DNA from: CADEDV01 sp964437415
GTDB taxonomy: Bacteria > Bacteroidota > Bacteroidia > Chitinophagales > Chitinophagaceae
Reading direction: 5' to 3'
Assembly: GCA_964437415.1 (NCBI GenBank)
Contig: CAYTGN010000002.1
Location: 248,001 to 312,000, forward strand
DNA: 64,000 bases
Positions within the stretch are counted from its first letter, which is position 1, and every line of letters begins with the position of its first letter. Positions 58,482 through 64,000 of the stretch are shown one piece after another. A model generated the notes under the pieces. It was given only the letters and a program-made list of their open reading frames with translations, did not search any database and had not been told where the DNA came from. The position numbers were made by a program, and so were the translations under genes.

Positions 58482-60371
58482 TCAAACGGCATTTTGCTTC
58501 TTTGCCTCTTCTATCAGGCTATCTTCATCCCATCCGGTGTCCTGCCGCAGGTCTTTATCATGCCGGTCTGATTCGAGCAGCCGTTCAATTTCTTCAATGG
58601 ATTCCCGTGCATTGGCCACATATTCTTCGGGGTCTTTGATGGAAGCAAGTTTTTTGATGGTAGCTTCATCATGCTTTAAGAATATCCGGGCCATGCGGTG
58701 GCTGCTGTGTGAACGGTGCCCCATCATTTTCAACACATCGGCCCCCATCCTTAACGAAGTGTCTAACGTTTCCCGGTACACATGCATCATCCCTTCATTC
58801 ATCAGGTTATACGCATCCACCCGGTTCAGCGCCCTCGCCATTATGTGCAGGTTCGGAAAATGCTTTTTGATAACGTCAATCATCTCCAGCCGTTTTTCCA
58901 CATTATCCATTGCCAGCACTATTATCTTTGCCTGTTCAGCTCCTGCTGCCCGCAGCAGTTCATGACGGGTGGCATCACCATAATACACTTTGAATCCCAT
59001 TTTGCGGAGAAGGTCCACTCTTTCAGAATCAATATCAAGGAATGTGGCTTTCACCCCGTTGGCCCGCAAAAGACGGCCAATGGTGCTTCCAAACTGGCCA
59101 AATCCGGCAATGATAACGGGGTTTTTTTCTTCTATCACTTCCGTTTCTCTTTCTTCCTGCTTTTCTTTTACTCCAAAATAAGGTTGTATCAATTTTTCAT
59201 TCATCAGCATCACTAATGGTGTCAGCGCCATACTCAGCGCCACCACTGCCATTCCGATATCAATCACATTCTTGGGTAAAACTCCTTCCTGCAGGGCAAA
59301 AGAAAAAAGAACAAATCCAAACTCACCCATCTGGCTCAGGGCATGGGCAAACACCATGTTCTGATCGAGCCGGAGGTGAAAGAATTTACCCAGCACAAAA
59401 AGTATAAGCCCTTTCACCGTCATAATAAGCGCAACCAGGCCAAGAATGACAAAAGGTTGTTGCAGCACAAAACCAAAATCAATGGAAGCGCCTACAGCAA
59501 TGAAGAATAATCCAAGCAACAATCCTTTAAAGGGCTCAATATCACTTTCCAGTTCATGCCGGTATTCGCTGTTGGCCAGCACCACACCGGCAAGGAAAGT
59601 TCCCAATGCGGGGCTAAGCCCCACTTGTGTCATCAGCAGCGTAATGGCAATGACGAGCAATAGTGCGGTAGCTGTAAAAATTTCACGAAGCCGGGTTTTG
59701 GCTACCATCCGCAGCAAAGGTTTTATAAGGTAACGACCAGCCACGATGATGGCAGCAACAGATCCCAGAACAAACAATGTTTGCAACCAGCCTGACAAAC
59801 CATCAACCCAAGTGCTAACAGCATGATGATCATCAGAAGTTACTTTGGCTTCAGTAGCAAGCAAAGGCAAAAATGCCAGCATCGGGATAACAGCAATATC
59901 CTGGAACAATAACACAGAAAATGAACGCTGACCTGCAACTGTCTTCATCAACCCCTTTTCATTCAGCATTTGCAGCACAATGGCTGTTGAGGAAAGAGAA
60001 ACGATCATTCCCACAGCAAGAGCCTGTTGCCAGGGTAACCCAAAAAAACTGGCAATAAGCATCCCAATAGCAGTGGTGAGACCCACCTGCAAACCACCGA
60101 GCCCTAAAATGGTCTTTCGCATTTTCCAAAGGAGCTCAGGTTCCAGTTCAAGCCCGATGACGAAAAGCATCATCACCACTCCAAATTCAGCAAAATGCAT
60201 CAGGTGTTGTCCTTCAGATCCAATAAAACCGAGTACAGCAGGACCGATGATGACACCTGCCAGCAGGTAGCCGAGAATAGAACCGAGCCCTATTCGCTTG
60301 GCGATAGGCACCATCACTACTGCAGACGTCAGGTAAACCAAAGCCTGGAAAAAAAATGAGTTTTTATCCAT
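58482..60371 (-). CDS. KefB/KefC-type monovalent cation:proton antiporter
   Basis: 629 residues. The N-terminal half is a CPA2 antiporter with about 12-13 helices, including the start FFFQALVYLTSAVVMVPIAKRIGLGSILGYLLAGVIIGP and FGVVMMLFVIGLELEPELLWKMRKTILGLG. A TrkA-N (RCK) domain follows (about 410-540): NPVIIAGFGQFGSTIGRLLRANGVKATFLDIDSERVDLL and VYYGDATRHELLRAAGA. The tail is acidic. Such systems are gated by glutathione adducts or NAD(H). It follows the KefF-like gene by 3 bases, so they form a functional pair. Its stop abuts the FkbM stop. Confidence 0.95.
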   Translation of the reverse strand: MDKNSFFFQALVYLTSAVVMVPIAKRIGLGSILGYLLAGVIIGPAVLGFIGSEGQHLMHFAEFGVVMMLFVIGLELEPELLWKMRKTILGLGGLQVGLTTAIGMLIASFFGLPWQQALAVGMIVSLSSTAIVLQMLNEKGLMKTVAGQRSFSVLLFQDIAVIPMLAFLPLLATEAKVTSDDHHAVSTWVDGLSGWLQTLFVLGSVAAIIVAGRYLIKPLLRMVAKTRLREIFTATALLLVIAITLLMTQVGLSPALGTFLAGVVLANSEYRHELESDIEPFKGLLLGLFFIAVGASIDFGFVLQQPFVILGLVALIMTVKGLILFVLGKFFHLRLDQNMVFAHALSQMGEFGFVLFSFALQEGVLPKNVIDIGMAVVALSMALTPLVMLMNEKLIQPYFGVKEKQEERETEVIEEKNPVIIAGFGQFGSTIGRLLRANGVKATFLDIDSERVDLLRKMGFKVYYGDATRHELLRAAGAEQAKIIVLAMDNVEKRLEMIDVIKKHFPNLHIMARALNRVDAYNLMNEGMMHVYRETLDTSLRMGADVLKMMGHRSHSSHRMARIFLKHDEATIKKLASIKDPEEYVANARESIEEIERLLESDRHDKDLRQDTGWDEDSLIEEAKKQNAV

Positions 60372-60374
60372 ATA

Positions 60375-60989
60375 TCAGGATTGAATCTGTTTGGGAATAG
60401 GTGTGATATCATTCAGGTAGGTGACGGCCTTATATTCAGCCTCACTGATGCGATCATGCGCCAGCGCAATCAGCAGTTGCTGGTATTGCACCGCATGAAG
60501 CTCAATATCCGGGTTCTCAAGTTTATGAGTACCATGCACCACAAAGGGTGGCAGGTAGTGCATATTGCAAAGTCTTGCCGTTTGCTCAAATGGGGCCAGC
60601 AATTGCGGGATAGTGTACCTGTTTCGTCCGGTTGGCGTATAAGCCTCCTGGCGGCCACCACAGGAAATGGCGTTGAGTATGCGTTTTCCTTCCAGCATTT
60701 TTCCCTGCGGCCCATAGGCCCAGTTGTGCAACAGGACCAGGTCCATCCATTGTTTGATGATGGCGGGACTACTGTACCAGTAAAAAGGATGTTGCCAGAT
60801 GATGACATCATGGGAAAGCAGCAGCGCCTGCTCTTTCTCTACATCAATATCCAGGTCAGGATAGGCTTCGTACAGGTCATGAAAAGTGACCAGGCTGGTC
60901 CGCATAAGCCGTATTTGTTTCACCATCCGGAGATGCACCCTTGATTTTTCAAATGCAGGGTGTGCAAATAAGATCAGGATTTTTGCCAT
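60375..60989 (-). CDS. KefF-like NAD(P)H quinone oxidoreductase, ancillary protein of the Kef system
   Basis: 204 residues with a flavodoxin-like fold: LILFAHPAFEKSRVHLRMV at the start, SHDVIIWQHPFYWYSSPAIIKQWMDLVL and AYGPQGKMLEGKRILNAISCGG, matching the KefF/MdaB FMN-binding family. In enterobacteria KefF is the regulatory partner that activates KefC. The two genes here are 3 bases apart with kefF first, strengthening the call. Cytoplasmic. Confidence 0.92.
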   Translation of the reverse strand: MAKILILFAHPAFEKSRVHLRMVKQIRLMRTSLVTFHDLYEAYPDLDIDVEKEQALLLSHDVIIWQHPFYWYSSPAIIKQWMDLVLLHNWAYGPQGKMLEGKRILNAISCGGRQEAYTPTGRNRYTIPQLLAPFEQTARLCNMHYLPPFVVHGTHKLENPDIELHAVQYQQLLIALAHDRISEAEYKAVTYLNDITPIPKQIQS

Positions 60990-61048
60990 ACGGAAAATTA
61001 CGGCAATACACCGAATTAGCAGGTCATGTTATCCAAAAAATAATGACA

Positions 61049-61480
61049 TCAGGCAGGAATAAGCCGCAGAAAATTCTTCCTGTTGAAATAATACCAGAAA
61101 AGAAAAAATAATATCGGTGCAAAACTGAACAATTTAAGCAAAAAGAAACCGGTAGCAAATCCCAGCAGGTAGAAGAGAGCAAGGAAAAGAAACCCTCCCA
61201 GCAATTGCAGATCGCTGATGGCGCAAACCAGCCTGAGGTTATAATAACTGGGACGTTCAAAACGAAGTTCAAGCGGTTTGCTGATATGAAAACCGTCTGT
61301 CACCACCACTTCGGAATGATCGTCATTCAAGGCGATCACTACAGGTTTACTGTCCGGCAAAGAATAGATTTGTTTGTTGTTCACCACCACCCTCACTGAT
61401 AAAAAACTCAACAAGGCCTGGTTGGTTCTTTTAATGACGATATAATAGGGAGCAGGTATAGCTAAATGATTGATGAACAT
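61049..61480 (-). CDS. Hypothetical membrane protein, 143 residues
   Basis: From ATG at 61480 the product begins MFINHLAIPAPYYIVIKRTNQALLSF, continues with a beta-rich soluble part (VRVVVNNKQIYSLPDSKPVVIALNDDHSEVVVTDGFHISKPLELRFERPSY) and ends with two hydrophobic helices (LLGGFLFLALFYLLGFATGFFLLKLFSFAPILFFLFWYYF). A longer frame runs into tpiA but lacks family character. It follows tpiA by 47 bases on the same strand. I recognise no family. Confidence 0.6.
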   Translation of the reverse strand: MFINHLAIPAPYYIVIKRTNQALLSFLSVRVVVNNKQIYSLPDSKPVVIALNDDHSEVVVTDGFHISKPLELRFERPSYYNLRLVCAISDLQLLGGFLFLALFYLLGFATGFFLLKLFSFAPILFFLFWYYFNRKNFLRLIPA

Positions 61481-61527
61481 CAGGATCGCTGCACCACGAC
61501 AGACCTGCGCAAATTTGGGAGACTGAA

Positions 61528-62289
61528 CTACTTCAAAGCCCTGATGATCTCTGTAAATTCCGTAGCAACCAGCGAAGCCCCGCCGACAAGTCCTCCATCC
61601 ACATCGGTACAACTGAACAACTCCCTTGCATTACCGGCTTTTACACTTCCTCCATATAGGATAGATATTTCATCCGCCGTATGCTGTCCGTATTGTGCTG
61701 CCAATACAGAACGAAGATGTGCATGCATTTCTTGTGCCTGCCCTGAAGTTGCCGTTTTGCCTGTGCCAATAGCCCAGATAGGTTCATAGGCAATAATGAT
61801 ATCCTTGACTTCACGGGCAGATAACCGGAACAGGGATTCTTTAAGTTGTGCAGCCACAAAATCATTTTGTTTTCCGGATTCACGGATGTCCAGCGATTCG
61901 CCACAGCAGAAAATGGGTGTGATCTTATTGTCGAGACAAAGGTTCACCTTGTCGGCCAGTATGGCATTGGTTTCACTGAAGTATTCCCTTCTTTCGCTGT
62001 GCCCGACAACACAGTAAGGGACACCGATAGAATGCAACATTTCGGCAGACACCTCGCCTGTATAGGCGCCGGATAATTTGTGATAACAATTTTGTGCAGC
62101 GGCAAAATAATTGTTTTCCTCATCCACTTCGCTTCTTGTCATGATCAGGTAAGGAAATGGTACAGCAAAGATCACCTGCTGGTGTGCCTGCAGGGGAATG
62201 CCTGCGCCGAGGATATCATCCAATAGTTTTTCTCCATCCTGGAAAGTGAGGTTCATCTTCCAGTTTGCTGCTGCGATCTGTCTTCTCAT
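61528..62289 (-). CDS. tpiA: Triosephosphate isomerase
   Basis: Interconverts dihydroxyacetone phosphate and glyceraldehyde 3-phosphate in glycolysis. Visible are AANWKMNLTF with the active-site Lys, VVGHSERREYF with the catalytic His, AYEPIWAIGTGKTATSGQAQEMH with the catalytic Glu and loop 6, and LYGGSVKAGNAREL as the phosphate loop. Length 253 is normal. It lies upstream of a small membrane protein and follows the GlmU-like gene with a 49-base gap on the same strand. Confidence 0.98.
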   Translation of the reverse strand: MRRQIAAANWKMNLTFQDGEKLLDDILGAGIPLQAHQQVIFAVPFPYLIMTRSEVDEENNYFAAAQNCYHKLSGAYTGEVSAEMLHSIGVPYCVVGHSERREYFSETNAILADKVNLCLDNKITPIFCCGESLDIRESGKQNDFVAAQLKESLFRLSAREVKDIIIAYEPIWAIGTGKTATSGQAQEMHAHLRSVLAAQYGQHTADEISILYGGSVKAGNARELFSCTDVDGGLVGGASLVATEFTEIIRALK

Positions 62290-62338
62290 CGGTTGGTTTT
62301 ATCGTTTGCAATACAAACCGTTTTTCCGGTCTGCTATT

Positions 62339-63520
62339 TTAAAAGTGATCAAAGATATATTTCAAAATGCTTTTTTCATTTTCCGAGATACGTTTTCCTT
62401 TCAATTGTTTCCAGTCATCAATATCTGTGATGGCCTTTTCCAGTTCGTAACGCTTCACTCCTTCGCTACCCCATGAAAAAGAAGGGATATGTTTGGGTGT
62501 GAGCCCGATCCCAAACACATTGCAGCCAACACCGATCACGGTTCCGCTGTTGATGGACGTATTTACGGCCGTTCTCGAATAATCACCCATTATCACCCCG
62601 CACTTCAAACCTGCATTCATTTCTCCTTTTGCTGTCCACACCCGGATGATGCTCGCATTATTCTTCAGGTTTGAATTGCTGGTGCCAGCCCCCAGGTTGC
62701 ACCACTCGCCTATCACCGAATCGCCAAGATAACCATCATGGGCTTTGTTGGAATAGCCAAACATAACACTATTCTTTATTTCCCCTCCCGCCACACAATA
62801 AGGTCCCAGCGTAGTGGCTCCGTAAACCTTTGCTCCCATTTTCAGACAGGCGCCTTCTCCCATGGCAAATGGCCCGCGGATGATGGCACCTTCCATCACT
62901 TCTGCTTTTTTACCAATATAAACAGGCCCGGTGGAAGCATTGATGATACAATGTTCCACCTTAGCTCCTTTTTCGATAAAAACCTGTGAAGGCTTAGTGA
63001 ATTGATTGGTTTTTGAAAGCGGGGCCGATTTTCTTTTCCTTGTCAGTAATTCAAAATCATTGCGGATGGCGAGGTCATTCAGTTGAAAAATATCCCATGG
63101 ATATTGGATGGTTATTACCTCACTGTCAAAAGCAACGGCCCTGGTCACTTTTATCTTGTGTTTTTCCCTGATCTGTTTTTTGGTAAAGCGGAATATAATG
63201 CCTGAGCCGCCATTCACTGAAATAAATTCCCCATCCCTGAGCCGGCGTACCGCTTTTACAAGGGCCACCGATGGCAGCACATTGCCATGTATCATCAGGC
63301 AATAATTATTTTCTTCGGCTGCTTCATACACATGCACCGACCGGTCCAGGTCTTTGTAATCATCTTCCTTGCGGTCAAAAGAAGGAAGGCCGAGCATGAG
63401 TTCCCATTTCTCCCGTATGGTAAGAATGCCCACCCGTATGTCCTGCATCTGCCTTGTCAACGTGAAGGGATGCAGGTTTTCCGGCTGACAAAATTCTTCT
63501 GTAAAGATGATCTTGTTCAT
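62339..63520 (-). CDS. GlmU-like sugar nucleotidyltransferase/left-handed beta-helix protein
   Basis: 393 residues from MNKIIFTEEFCQPENLHPFTL at 63520; the upstream frame was rejected. The N-terminal half is a degenerate nucleotidyltransferase fold (NTP_transf_4 type) without the LxxGxGxRM signature: LTRQMQDIRVGILTIREKWELMLGLP and ANNYCLMIHGNVLPS-like segments. The C-terminal half is a left-handed beta-helix with hexapeptide repeats: IIRGPFAMGEGACLKMGAKVYGATTLGPYCVAGG, then NSVMFGYSNKAHDGYLGDSVIG. Such proteins are common and conserved in Bacteroidota and thought to act in sugar nucleotide or cell wall metabolism; the exact reaction is unknown. Confidence 0.88.
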   Translation of the reverse strand: MNKIIFTEEFCQPENLHPFTLTRQMQDIRVGILTIREKWELMLGLPSFDRKEDDYKDLDRSVHVYEAAEENNYCLMIHGNVLPSVALVKAVRRLRDGEFISVNGGSGIIFRFTKKQIREKHKIKVTRAVAFDSEVITIQYPWDIFQLNDLAIRNDFELLTRKRKSAPLSKTNQFTKPSQVFIEKGAKVEHCIINASTGPVYIGKKAEVMEGAIIRGPFAMGEGACLKMGAKVYGATTLGPYCVAGGEIKNSVMFGYSNKAHDGYLGDSVIGEWCNLGAGTSNSNLKNNASIIRVWTAKGEMNAGLKCGVIMGDYSRTAVNTSINSGTVIGVGCNVFGIGLTPKHIPSFSWGSEGVKRYELEKAITDIDDWKQLKGKRISENEKSILKYIFDHF

Positions 63521-63722
63521 GCTGCAAGGTGTCATCAAAAATAAGGAAAGATTGTGTTGAAGCAGATTCAAAAGAATTATCATGTAAGCACGGTTAATGA
63601 AAAGTGGAAACACGAAAATTCCTGGACAACTTAGCATTGTACCCACCCTGCACAAACCTGCAGGAATTGTTTGTGTTTTACACTACATTTAGTCATCTTT
63701 TTCTTACACAAAGTTTTGACAT

Positions 63723-64000
63723 ATGAAATTTCCTTCTGCTTTTCTTTTGTTGTTGCTTTATAGCTGCAGCACTTCAAATCCCGTGGCAGTTCATAAAACA
63801 GAACCGCCTTCAGCACCAAAAGCAATGAGAGAATTCAGGGCGGCATGGGTGGCCACCGTAGCCAATATCAACTGGCCCAGCAAACCGGGACTGGATGTAG
63901 CTGAGCAGAAAAAAGAAGCTGTCGCTTTGCTTGACTTTTTACAGCAGCACCATTTCAATGCAGTCATCTTCCAGGTGCGGCCGCAATGTGATGCTTTATA
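63723..64000 (+). CDS. GHL10-type glycoside-hydrolase-like lipoprotein, N-terminal part
   Basis: An open frame from ATG 63723 to the window end (92 residues). A lipoprotein signal ends at lipobox LYSC, followed by a short linker (STSNPVAVHKTEPPSAPK) and then the family start: MREFRAAWVATVANINWPSKPG and LDFLQQHHFNAVIFQVRPQCDALY, the opening of the DUF187/GHL10 TIM-barrel domain. Such enzymes cleave glycans of cell walls or the like. The rest lies outside the window. It begins the next plus-strand segment after the divergent GlmU-like gene. Confidence 0.85.
   Translation, partial: MKFPSAFLLLLLYSCSTSNPVAVHKTEPPSAPKAMREFRAAWVATVANINWPSKPGLDVAEQKKEAVALLDFLQQHHFNAVIFQVRPQCDAL

Noticed and set aside
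1..64000. tRNA, rRNA, CRISPR array, insertion sequence, phage or plasmid origin
   Set aside because: No cloverleaf-like sequences, regularly spaced repeats, transposase or integrase motifs were seen in any intergenic gap or frame.

Overview
The window reads as one contiguous chromosomal stretch from a Bacteroidota bacterium, most likely of the Chitinophagaceae type. The evidence is a type IX secretion (T9SS) substrate with a gliding-motility type C-terminus beside a PorP/SprF gene, many Sec and Tat lipoproteins, DUF4403, DUF1080 and SMP-30 genes, candidate promoters with a TAnnTTTG -7 box, and weak Shine-Dalgarno sequences. Base composition is moderate and even apart from an AT-rich gap at 18527-19236. 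I see no rRNA, tRNA, CRISPR array, transposase or prophage. Both edges cut genes: a ParE/RelE-type toxin on the left and a GHL10-type glycoside hydrolase on the right.

Layout. 1-6.6 kb: toxin remnant, a lipoprotein, dnaK, a coiled-coil secreted protein, then a run of small stress or resistance-type genes (YdeI-like, GNAT, AraC-type, VOC). 6.9-13.2 kb: DUF4403 lipoprotein, GtrA, argS and a BlaI/BlaR1-type repressor-protease pair with a candidate operator. 13.2-18.5 kb: a very large PKD-repeat T9SS substrate followed by its PorP/SprF partner. 19.2-24.8 kb: housekeeping (pyrE, nudix, thioesterase, coaD, pyrB, pyrR), a frameshifted LEA14-like gene and a beta-barrel protein. 24.9-32.5 kb: SMP-30 lactonase, an SpmA-SpmB fusion, ychF and a 1164-residue outer-membrane protein.

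32.6-43.8 kb holds the most interesting unit, two divergent operons. Leftward: Gfo/Idh/MocA oxidoreductase, TIM-barrel isomerase, mono-haem cytochrome c lipoprotein, DUF1080 lipoprotein. Rightward: MFS sugar transporter, Hyi-like TIM barrel, two tandem GMC flavoproteins, a Tat-exported gluconate-2-dehydrogenase-subunit-3-like protein and another Tat-exported TIM barrel. Signal types sort the set into a periplasmic half (oxidation at C3 by a flavoprotein, hydrolysis of the 3-keto-glycoside by DUF1080, electrons to cytochrome c) and a cytoplasmic half (uptake, isomerisation, NAD-linked reduction). I read this as a 3-keto-glycoside catabolic locus. A GxxExxY cassette with long inverted terminal repeats has been inserted exactly between two of its genes.

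43.8-55 kb: mostly secreted proteins of poorly known role (beta-propellers, a repeat lipoprotein, M24 aminopeptidase, metallophosphoesterase, PafA-like phosphatase, CotH-like protein, ACBP). 55-64 kb: a surface-glycan group (glycosyltransferase, flippase, FkbM methyltransferase), a KefF-KefC pair, tpiA, a GlmU-like protein and the start of a GHL10 hydrolase.

A second theme is small dispersed repeats, several of them inside genes: a CCTTCGCC..GGCTCAG element in and after dnaK, a CCTGCCTG..CAGGCAGG palindrome read in frame as SLPAGQAG in a metallophosphoesterase, ACCCGAT..ATCGGGT palindromes, ATTCACCATT repeats and CGCAAAGG-type repeats. All function statements rest on reading translated motifs by eye; no database search was run.
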